The notes under the pieces were generated by a model. It saw nothing but the letters and a program-made list of their open reading frames with translations, ran no database searches and was not told the DNA's origin. A program made the position numbers and the translations under genes. From Phenylobacterium sp. (GTDB lineage Bacteria > Pseudomonadota > Alphaproteobacteria > Caulobacterales > Caulobacteraceae), in NCBI GenBank assembly GCA_028698405.1, contig JAQVDF010000132.1, positions 1 to 6,302 on the forward strand: a stretch of 6,302 nt of DNA. The letters run 5' to 3'. Positions 1 to 5,658 of this stretch are shown in pieces; position 1 is the first letter of the stretch, and every line of letters begins with the position of its first letter.

Positions 1-695
1 ACCGGCAGCGACAGCAGCAGCAGGAAGGTCGTCACCAGCACCGACCAGGCGAACAGCGGCATCCGGTGCAGAGTCATGCCTGGCGCGCGCATGTTGAAGA
101 TGGTGGTGATGAAGTTGATGGCGCCGAGGATCGAGCTGGCGCCGGCCAGGTGGACCGACAGGATGGCGAAGTCCATGGCCGGGCCGGCGTGGCCCATGGT
201 GGCCAGCGGCGGATACATGGTCCAGCCGCCGCCGAAGCCGCGGCCCGGCCCGCCGTCCACGAACATCGAGCACAGCAGCAGGATCCAGGCGGCCACCAGC
301 AGCCAGAACGAGATGTTGTTCATCCGCGGGAAGGCCATGTCCGGCGCGCCGATCATCAGCGGCACGAACCAGTTGCCGAACCCGCCGATCATCGCCGGCA
401 TGACCATGAAGAAGATCATGATCAGGGCGTGGGCGGTGACCACGGCGTTGTAGCCGTGCTTGGACGGCTCGATCAGGCCGAACTGGGCCAGCAGGCTGCC
501 TTCCCGGAACACCTGGATGCCCGGCTCGGCGAGCTCCCAGCGGATCAGGCCGGACAGGGCGCCGCCGACGATGCCCGCCATGATGGCGAACAGCAGGTAC
601 AGCGTGCCGATGTCCTTGTGGTTGGTGGAGAACAGCCAGCGCACGAGGAAGGCCGGCTTGTGATCGTGATCTGCGTGAGCGGCGGCGTGAGCCAT
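1..695 (-). CDS. coxA: Cytochrome c oxidase subunit I, aa3 type (N-terminal part, cut by window edge)
   Basis: Catalytic subunit of the inner-membrane haem-copper terminal oxidase, which reduces O2 to water with electrons from cytochrome c and pumps protons; also called ctaD. Read on the minus strand from ATG at 695, 231 codons are present and the gene runs off the left edge. The N-terminus is a short His/Ala-rich stretch (residues 1-12), then [20 protein letters not shown], a hallmark of subunit I. Helix II carries [10 protein letters not shown] with His89, the expected low-spin haem a ligand. IGGFGNWF (Asn108) and [16 protein letters not shown] (Asp119, Asn126) match the mouth of the D proton channel. 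GWTMYPPL and a [16 protein letters not shown] helix follow. The CuB histidines and the helix VI glutamate lie outside the window, so the A1 subtype is inferred from overall similarity. It starts 21 bases after the coxB stop, with an AGGA at 708-711 as ribosome site, so it is very probably cotranscribed with coxB. Confidence 0.97.
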   Translation of the reverse strand, partial: MAHAAAHADHDHKPAFLVRWLFSTNHKDIGTLYLLFAIMAGIVGGALSGLIRWELAEPGIQVFREGSLLAQFGLIEPSKHGYNAVVTAHALIMIFFMVMPAMIGGFGNWFVPLMIGAPDMAFPRMNNISFWLLVAAWILLLCSMFVDGGPGRGFGGGWTMYPPLATMGHAGPAMDFAILSVHLAGASSILGAINFITTIFNMRAPGMTLHRMPLFAWSVLVTTFLLLLSLP

Positions 696-716
696 CTGAC
701 TTTCAGGTCCTGAAGA

Positions 717-1673
717 CTATTGCGCGGCGGGCGCGGCAGGCGCAGCCGGAGCGGCGGCGGGAGCGGCGGGAGCCGTGGCGGCGGAAGCTTCGGCGTCGGC
801 CGGCGCGGCCGCGCCGGCTTCCGAGGCCTGATCCAGCGTGGTGGCCGTCGGCGCGGCGGCCTTGCCGCCCTTGGAAGCCACCCAGGCGTCGAACTCGGCC
901 TGGGTCACGGCCTTGACCTCGACCGGCATGAAGGCGTGGTCGACGCCGCACAGCTCGCGGCAGTTGCCGTAGTAGGTGCCGACCTTCTCGGCCTTGAACC
1001 AGGTCTCGTTCACCCGCCCCGGGATGGAGTCGGCGATCACGCCGAACGACGGGACGGCGAAGGAGTGGATCACGTCCGCGCCGGTGGTCAGCACGCGCAC
1101 GACCTTGCCCACCGGAACGACGATCGGCTCGGTGGTCGCCAGGCGGTAGGGCACGCCGCGCGCCTTGGCCTCGTCCTCCGGCAGCATGTTGGAAATGTAC
1201 TCGCCGATCTCGAGGTCGGGATACTCGTAGCCCCAGTACCACTGATAGCCGGTGGCCTTCACGGTCACGTCGGCCCGCGGCATGTCGTGGTAGGCGAACA
1301 GCAGCCGGAACGAGAAGATGGCGATGACCATCAGGATCATCACCGGCATCACCGTCCAGACGATCTCGACCGGCGTGTTGTGGCTCCACCGGGCCGGGGT
1401 CGGGTTGGCGCGCTTGTTGTAGCGCACGATGACCCAGATCAGCAGGCCGAGCACCAGCAGGCAGATGCCGGTGATGACCGGCAGCAGAACCCCATCATGG
1501 AAGAAGTGCGCCTGGTGCTTCAGCGGCGAGGCCGCCGTCTGCAGACCGATGCCCCCCGGCGTCGGCTGGCCCAGCAATTCTTCGGCGAAAGCAGCGCCGG
1601 CGAAGGACGCCATCGCGACGCTTGCGGCCGCCCCAGCCGCCAGCGCCCGGATCCCCTGAAACCTCGACTTCAT
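717..1673 (-). CDS. coxB: Cytochrome c oxidase subunit II, CuA-binding
   Basis: Takes electrons from cytochrome c through its periplasmic CuA centre and passes them to subunit I; also called ctaC. The protein has 318 residues. A Sec-type signal peptide (residues 1-30, MKSRFQG..., Ala-rich, ending AGAAFA before EE) is followed by two membrane helices at about 61-84 and 103-127. The periplasmic cupredoxin domain has the aromatic patch GYQWYWGYEY (142-151) and a full CuA ligand set: His203, Cys238, Glu240, Cys242, His246 and Met249 (NCRELCGVDHAFM). Residues 272-318 form a low-complexity Ala/Pro tail that is not part of the catalytic fold. The frame stays open up to 1820, but the start at 1673 is chosen because it begins directly with the signal peptide and has GAGG at 1678-1681 upstream; the 49-residue extension looks non-native. 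It is the first gene of a coxB-coxA operon and is transcribed away from tldD. Confidence 0.97.
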   Translation of the reverse strand: MKSRFQGIRALAAGAAASVAMASFAGAAFAEELLGQPTPGGIGLQTAASPLKHQAHFFHDGVLLPVITGICLLVLGLLIWVIVRYNKRANPTPARWSHNTPVEIVWTVMPVMILMVIAIFSFRLLFAYHDMPRADVTVKATGYQWYWGYEYPDLEIGEYISNMLPEDEAKARGVPYRLATTEPIVVPVGKVVRVLTTGADVIHSFAVPSFGVIADSIPGRVNETWFKAEKVGTYYGNCRELCGVDHAFMPVEVKAVTQAEFDAWVASKGGKAAAPTATTLDQASEAGAAAPADAEASAATAPAAPAAAPAAPAAPAAQ

Positions 1674-1835
1674 GTCCCCTCGGTCTCTTCGGCCGCGCGC
1701 CCCGGACTTCGAGACGTTTCTCCCGGCCATACGAACGTAGGGGCCGCGCGGAACAAGTCCCGGGCCCTTCGCGGCGTCCATACGCGCCTTCCCGACGAAT
1801 GCCAAGGCAGTTGGCGACACTCGTCTAGGGGCGAC

Positions 1836-1849
1836 TTGACCATCATCAA
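1836..1849. promoter_or_regulatory. Fnr/FixK-like binding site (candidate)
   Basis: TTGACCATCATCAA matches 9 of the 10 fixed bases of the Crp/Fnr-family consensus TTGAT-N4-ATCAA; the only difference is C for T at the fifth base of the left half. It lies in the divergent coxB/tldD region, 163 bases upstream of the coxB start and 183 upstream of the tldD start. In alphaproteobacteria Fnr/FixK/Anr-type regulators control terminal oxidase genes by oxygen supply, which makes coxB the likelier target. Read toward coxB, its right half (TTGATG) could also double as a -35 element. The match is seen in the sequence; binding and direction of control are inferred. Confidence 0.5.
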
Positions 1850-1876
1850 GCCAAACCCGCGGAAACTGGCCTATCG

Positions 1877-1899
1877 GCCTGCGGACTTGCGCCTGCGGA
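1877..1899. repeat. 9-base direct repeat, 14-base period
   Basis: GCCTGCGGA occurs at 1877-1885 and again at 1891-1899, separated by CTTGC. The shorter core GCGGA recurs at 1859-1863 and 1975-1979. The repeat sits between the Fnr-like box and tldD. It might be a tandem protein-binding site, but short GC-rich repeats are common by chance in DNA of this composition. Confidence 0.35.
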
Positions 1900-1925
1900 A
1901 GGGCAAGATCGTGCGCGAACGGCGA

Positions 1926-1946
1926 CCGGCGTTCGACAAGCGCCGG
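1926..1946. other. Hairpin in the coxB-tldD intergenic region
   Basis: CCGGCGTT (1926-1933) and AGCGCCGG (1939-1946) can form an 8-base-pair stem with one G-U pair and a 5-base CGACA loop. An outer GCGAC (1922-1926) and GTCGC (1952-1956) pair could extend it, though they share a base with the inner stem. There is no T run, so it is not a typical terminator. A GAGTC at 1951-1955 is a possible CcrM (GANTC) methylation site if the host is a Caulobacter relative. Confidence 0.3.
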
Positions 1947-1969
1947 CGGCGAGTCGCACCGCGCGCGGG

Positions 1970-1998
1970 GTGACGCGGAAGGTGCGAGCCCCTATCTG
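1970..1998 (+). promoter_or_regulatory. Candidate tldD promoter
   Basis: GTGACG (1970-1975) and TATCTG (1993-1998) are separated by 17 bases and resemble -35 and -10 elements. The -35 also fits the Caulobacter housekeeping -35 TTGACGS in 6 of 7 bases (GTGACGC). Transcription would start near 2005, leaving about a 27-base leader before the tldD ATG. The -10 is weak (3 of 6 bases of TATAAT), so this is only a best guess. Confidence 0.3.
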
Positions 1999-2031
1999 TC
2001 GGTCTCACGCGACAACGAGACGAAGACCGCC

Positions 2032-3462
2032 ATGAACGCGCATGCCCCCGCCCCTTCGATCCTGGCCTCTTCCGGCGTCGACACAGAACGTGCGCGCGCC
2101 CTGCTGGCCGAGGCGGTGGCCGGGGCCGACGACGGCGAGCTGTTCGCCGAACGCAGCGAGAGCGAGGCCTTCCTCTACGACGACGGGCGGCTGAAGTCGG
2201 CCTCCTACGACGCCACCGAGGGCTTCGGCCTGCGGGTGGTGGCCGGTGAGACCGCCGGCTACGCCCACTCCAGCGAGATTTCCGAGGCCGCGGTGGCGCG
2301 GGCCGCCAACTCCGCGGCGCTGGCCAAGCGCGGCTACCAGGGCGTGGCCGCCGAGCCGCCGCGGGCGACCAACGTCAAGCTCTACGGCGATGACAACCCG
2401 CTCGCCTCGCCGGCCTTCTCCGACAAGGTGGCGCTGCTGCAGGAGATCGACGCCTGGGCCCGCGCGCGCGATCCCCGCGTCGTGCAGGTGATGGCCTCGC
2501 TGGCCGGCGAGCGCCGCACGGTGGAGATCCTGCGCGCCGACGGGCGGTTGATTCGCGATATTCGGCCGCTGTGCCGGATCAACGTGCAGGTGACCGTCGA
2601 ACGCGACGGGCGGCGCGAGAGCGGTTCGTCCGGGGCCGGCGGCCGCGCCGGCTTCGAGACATGGATCACCACCGAGCGCTGGCAGGAACAGGTGGACGAA
2701 GCGCTGCGCCAGGCGCTGGTGAACCTGGACGCCGTCCCCTGTCCGGCCGGCGAGACGGACGTCGTCCTCGGCCCCGGCTGGAACGGCGTGCTGCTGCACG
2801 AGGCGGTCGGCCACGGCCTGGAGGGAGACTTCAACCGCAAGGGCACCTCGGCCTTCTCCGGGCGCATCGGCGAGCGGGTGGCCGCGCCGGGCGTCACCGT
2901 CTTCGACGACGGCTCGATCGCCGGCCGCCGCGGCTCGCTGACCATCGACGACGAGGGCACTCCCACCGAGCAGACCATCCTGATCGAGGACGGCGTGCTG
3001 GTCGGCTACATGCACGACCGGATGAGCGCCCGGCTGATGGGCCAGAAGGCGACCGGCAACGGCCGCCGGCAGTCCTACGCCCACATGCCGATGCCGCGGA
3101 TGACCAACACCGGCATGCTGGCGGGGAACGCCACCCGCGAGGAGATGATCGCCTCGACCAAGCGCGGCCTCTACTGCGCCAACTTCGGCGGCGGCCAGGT
3201 GGACATCACCAACGGCAAGTTCGTCTTCCAGTGCACCGAGGCCTACCTCATCGAGGACGGCAGGCTGACCACTCCGGTGAAGGGCGCGACTCTGATCGGC
3301 GACGGGCCCTCGGCGCTGACCCGGGTGACGATGATCGGCAACGACTTCGACTTCGATCCGGGCATCGGCATGTGCGGCAAGTCCGGCCAGAGCGTTCCGG
3401 TCGGCGTCGGCCAGCCCTCGCTGAAGCTGGCCGGCCTGACGGTGGGCGGCACCAGCCTCTAG
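2032..3462 (+). CDS. tldD: Metalloprotease TldD
   Basis: TldD is the catalytic half of the cytoplasmic TldD/TldE (PmbA) protease, a zinc-dependent enzyme that threads and cleaves unfolded peptides; in E. coli it matures microcin B17 and degrades the CcdA antitoxin. The protein has 476 residues, close to the 481 of E. coli TldD. The signature HEAVGHGLEGDFNRKG carries the HExxxH zinc motif with His256, Glu257 and His261. GIGMCGKSGQ near the end provides Cys448, matching the C-terminal cysteine ligand of the family. The N-terminal half (ALLAEAV... SYDATEGFGLRVV...GYAHSSEI) matches the usual substrate-threading domain. All key residues are present, so it should be active. The ATG at 2032 has only a weak purine-rich upstream region (GAGACGAAG), and no better start is seen. 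No TldE/PmbA partner is in this window. The gene diverges from coxB, an arrangement I recall as common in alphaproteobacteria. A receptor gene follows after 101 bases on the same strand. Confidence 0.96.
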   Translation: MNAHAPAPSILASSGVDTERARALLAEAVAGADDGELFAERSESEAFLYDDGRLKSASYDATEGFGLRVVAGETAGYAHSSEISEAAVARAANSAALAKRGYQGVAAEPPRATNVKLYGDDNPLASPAFSDKVALLQEIDAWARARDPRVVQVMASLAGERRTVEILRADGRLIRDIRPLCRINVQVTVERDGRRESGSSGAGGRAGFETWITTERWQEQVDEALRQALVNLDAVPCPAGETDVVLGPGWNGVLLHEAVGHGLEGDFNRKGTSAFSGRIGERVAAPGVTVFDDGSIAGRRGSLTIDDEGTPTEQTILIEDGVLVGYMHDRMSARLMGQKATGNGRRQSYAHMPMPRMTNTGMLAGNATREEMIASTKRGLYCANFGGGQVDITNGKFVFQCTEAYLIEDGRLTTPVKGATLIGDGPSALTRVTMIGNDFDFDPGIGMCGKSGQSVPVGVGQPSLKLAGLTVGGTSL

Positions 3463-3510
3463 GCCCCCGTGGGCGGCGACGCGGAGCCGCGGCGCCTTTC
3501 CGCGAATTAA

Positions 3511-3522
3511 TTGGCGCGCCAA
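3511..3522. promoter_or_regulatory. 12-base perfect palindrome (operator candidate)
   Basis: TTGGCGCGCCAA is a perfect palindrome, overlapping a second one, AATTAATT (3505-3512). Together they form an AT-rich patch that stands out in the GC-rich spacer, 42 bases upstream of the receptor's TTG start. This is where a promoter and repressor site for the receptor would be expected. I do not recognise a known regulator's consensus. Confidence 0.35.
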
Positions 3523-3537
3523 GACCGAGCGCTGTTC

Positions 3538-3556
3538 TCTCCCCGCGAAGGGGGGA
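3538..3556 (+). promoter_or_regulatory. Strong Shine-Dalgarno inside a hairpin, decides a TTG start
   Basis: GAAGGGGGGA (3547-3556) is a strong purine-rich ribosome site placed 7 bases before TTG at 3564, whereas the next in-frame ATG (3579) is 22 bases away; this favours TTG as the start. The site can pair with TCTCCCC (3538-3544): a 7-base-pair stem (one G-U) closing a GCGAA loop of GNRNA form and burying most of the Shine-Dalgarno. Translation of the receptor may therefore be limited or regulated. The pairing is read from the sequence; regulation is inferred. Confidence 0.5.
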
Positions 3557-3563
3557 CGTAACA

Positions 3564-5615
3564 TTGCTCGTCACATCCATGTTCGCTGCGGCCCTGGCCG
3601 CCGCCGCCGATGGGGCCGCCGACGACGCGCAGGCGAGCGAGCCCGCGGCCCCGGCCACCGCAGCCGCGCCAGCGGTCATCGCCTATCCCCCCGAGTTCTT
3701 CGCGAGCTTCGCGCCGGGCAACGCCTTCGAGATGCTGGCCAGACTCCCGGGCTTCGCCTTCAACGGCGGCGCCGAGCTGCGCGGCTTCGAGGGCGCGGCC
3801 GGCAACGTGCTGATCGACGGCGAGCGACCAGCCTCCAAGAGCGACGACCTGGAATCCATCCTGCGCCGCATCCCCTTCTCGCAGGTGGAGCGCATCGACC
3901 TGATTCGCGGCGGCGCGCCGGGGATCGACATGCAGGGCCAGTCGGTGATCGCCAACGTGGCCCGCAAGTCGGGCGGCGGCTTCCGCGGCCTGGCTGCGGT
4001 TTCCAACAACGTCGTCTACGACGGGCGCAACGCCCAGGCTCTGCGGCTGGAAGGCTCGGGCAAGGTGGGCGCCGTCTCCTGGGAGGCTTCCGTGGTCGGC
4101 GGCGAGGGGATCGACGACGGAGCGGGGGATGGTCCGGCGCTCCGCCTGGACGCCGCGGGCCGGCCGCTCGAGGCGGCCCGGCTCGACACCGACGGCGACG
4201 TGGACAACCTCAACGCCACCGCCGCCGTCGAGGCGCCGCTGGCCGGCGGCAAGCTGCGGGTGAACGGGCGGCTGTTCAGCGAAGTCTACGCCTACGACGA
4301 GGAAGCGTGGGTGACCTTCCCGGAACGCCGCGTCGCCTTCGGACACGACGAGGTGGACACTGAATCCCTGGAGCTCGGCGGCCGCTGGTCGCGCAATTTC
4401 GGGACCCGCACGGGCCTGGAGCTGGTGGCCATCCAGCAGACCGAGCAGGTGACCATCGCCTCCAACTTCGACGCGCCGGGCGAGAGCGTGGCCTTTTCCC
4501 GGGAGTCCGACCTGGGCGAGAGCATCGGCCGCGCCAAGCTGTCCTACCGTCACTCGGACAAGCTGTCGTTCGAGGCCGGCGCGGAGGGCGCCTTCAACTG
4601 GCTCGAGGGCGAGACCCGGCTGGCGGTGAACGGCGCGCCCGTGGACCTGCCCGCCGCCGACGTGCGGGTGGAGGAAAAGCGCGGCGAGGTGTTCGGCAAG
4701 GCGGTCTGGCTGGCCCACCCCAAGCTGACCCTGGAGGGCGGCCTGCGGTACGAGGGCTCGAACATCTCCTCGGAAGGCGACGTCGAGCTCGAAAAGACCC
4801 TCTACTTCCTGAAGCCCCGGGCGGCGCTGAGCTGGGCGCCGAGCGGGGCGACGCAGGTGCGGCTGCGGGTCGAGCGGGTGGTCGGCCAGCTCGACTTCGA
4901 CGACTTCGTCTCCTCGGATTCGGTCAACGCCAGCACGCTGACCGCCGGCAATCCCGACCTGAATCCCGAGCAGGAGTGGGTGATCGAGGCCGCGCTGGAG
5001 CAGCGCTTCTGGGACGGCGGGGCGATCGTGCTGACCGTCCGCCGCTCGTCGCTGACCGACGTCATCGACCGCGCCCCGATCCGCACGCCGGACGGGGTGT
5101 TCGACGCCCCGGCCAACATCGGCGACGGGACCCGCGAGGAACTGGCCGTCAATCTGACGCTGCCGCTGGCGACGCTCGGACTGAAGGGCGCCCAGCTGCA
5201 GGCCGAGTCCACCTGGCGCCGGTCGGAGGTGACCGACCCCACGACCCTGCAGACCAGGGAGATCTCCGGCCTGCGGCCGCTGGAATGGGAGCTCCACTTC
5301 ACCCACGACCTGCCGCGGCTGAACACCACCTGGGGGGCCAACGTCTTCGGCTCCTGGCGCGAGACCTACTACCGGTTCGACGAGGTCGACATCGTCAAGC
5401 TGAAGACCTTCGTCGAGCTGTTCGCGGAGGTCAGGCCGAGGTCGGACGTCAACGTCCGCCTGGCGTTGATGAACGCCGGCGACCGGGGCCAGCGGCGCAC
5501 CCGCTACGTCTACGCCGGCGGCCGCGACGTCGTGGCGGCGCCCGAGGTGTTCGACCGCGACCTGCAGTTCGGGCGGATGTTCTACGTCCGCGTCCGCAAG
5601 ACCTTCGGCGGCTGA
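3564..5615 (+). CDS. TonB-dependent outer-membrane receptor
   Basis: Outer-membrane beta-barrel receptor that imports a ligand using energy from TonB-ExbB-ExbD. From the TTG start the protein has 683 residues. A short hydrophobic, Ala-rich export signal (about 1-15) precedes an Ala/Pro linker (about 16-37). The plug domain spans about 50-136: NAFEMLARLPGF, ELRGFEGAAGNVLIDGERP, ILRRIPFSQVERIDLIRGG and GIDMQGQSVIANVARKSG. The rest is a barrel of alternating hydrophobic strands and charged loops, including the typical TAGNPDLNPEQEW (460-472) and ending in RMFYVRVRKTFGG, a typical aromatic final strand followed by two extra glycines. There is no carboxypeptidase-like N-terminal domain or signalling (STN) domain. 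The signal peptide has no basic residue before its hydrophobic core, which is odd. A classic TonB box is not clear; AVIAYPPE (37-44) is a weak candidate. This form resembles receptors frequent in Caulobacterales and sphingomonads. The ligand cannot be told; no siderophore or sugar-use gene is adjacent. ATG at 3579 is the alternative start. Confidence 0.9.
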   Translation: MLVTSMFAAALAAAADGAADDAQASEPAAPATAAAPAVIAYPPEFFASFAPGNAFEMLARLPGFAFNGGAELRGFEGAAGNVLIDGERPASKSDDLESILRRIPFSQVERIDLIRGGAPGIDMQGQSVIANVARKSGGGFRGLAAVSNNVVYDGRNAQALRLEGSGKVGAVSWEASVVGGEGIDDGAGDGPALRLDAAGRPLEAARLDTDGDVDNLNATAAVEAPLAGGKLRVNGRLFSEVYAYDEEAWVTFPERRVAFGHDEVDTESLELGGRWSRNFGTRTGLELVAIQQTEQVTIASNFDAPGESVAFSRESDLGESIGRAKLSYRHSDKLSFEAGAEGAFNWLEGETRLAVNGAPVDLPAADVRVEEKRGEVFGKAVWLAHPKLTLEGGLRYEGSNISSEGDVELEKTLYFLKPRAALSWAPSGATQVRLRVERVVGQLDFDDFVSSDSVNASTLTAGNPDLNPEQEWVIEAALEQRFWDGGAIVLTVRRSSLTDVIDRAPIRTPDGVFDAPANIGDGTREELAVNLTLPLATLGLKGAQLQAESTWRRSEVTDPTTLQTREISGLRPLEWELHFTHDLPRLNTTWGANVFGSWRETYYRFDEVDIVKLKTFVELFAEVRPRSDVNVRLALMNAGDRGQRRTRYVYAGGRDVVAAPEVFDRDLQFGRMFYVRVRKTFGG

Positions 5616-5628
5616 ACCCTGACGGGCC

Positions 5629-5651
5629 GCCCGCGCGTCGGACGCGCGGGC
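5629..5651. terminator. Perfect inverted repeat between convergent genes (possible bidirectional terminator)
   Basis: GCCCGCGCGTC (5629-5639) and GACGCGCGGGC (5641-5651) are exact reverse complements around one central G. It lies 14 bases after the receptor stop and 8 bases from the stop of the convergent transporter gene, the expected place for a shared terminator. Neither side has a T run, so intrinsic termination would be weak by the usual rule; U-less hairpin terminators or Rho assistance are possible. Confidence 0.5.
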
Positions 5652-5658
5652 GCTTCGC

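Noticed and set aside
66..713. 215-codon plus-strand open frame across coxA
   Set aside because: It lies over highly conserved subunit I sequence on the other strand; the translation is His/Asp/Gln-rich with no family resemblance.
1674..1820. 49-residue N-terminal extension of CoxB (start at 1820)
   Set aside because: It would put a basic, non-hydrophobic stretch before an obvious signal peptide, whose Met at 1673 has its own ribosome site. The extension overlaps the likely leader and promoter region.
1836..1876. TTGACC at the Fnr-like box as the -35 of a tldD promoter
   Set aside because: No acceptable -10 lies 16-18 bases downstream; the nearest CTATCG is about 29 bases away.
3480..3504. 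CGCGGA/TCCGCG stem after tldD as a terminator
   Set aside because: Only a 6-base-pair stem with a 13-base loop and no T run follows; too weak to call, and tldD and the receptor could be partly cotranscribed.
2571..3563. Long upstream extension of the receptor reading frame
   Set aside because: It overlaps tldD in another frame and translates to Arg/Gly-rich text typical of a high-GC shadow; the real export signal begins at about 3564.
2005..3564. 519-codon minus-strand open frame across tldD
   Set aside because: It is antisense to a clearly conserved TldD with intact motifs, and its translation is low-complexity with no recognisable domain.
3507..5306. 599-codon minus-strand open frame across the receptor
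   Set aside because: It is antisense to the TonB-dependent receptor, with the Arg/Ala/Gly/His-rich composition of a GC-driven shadow and no domain I recognise.
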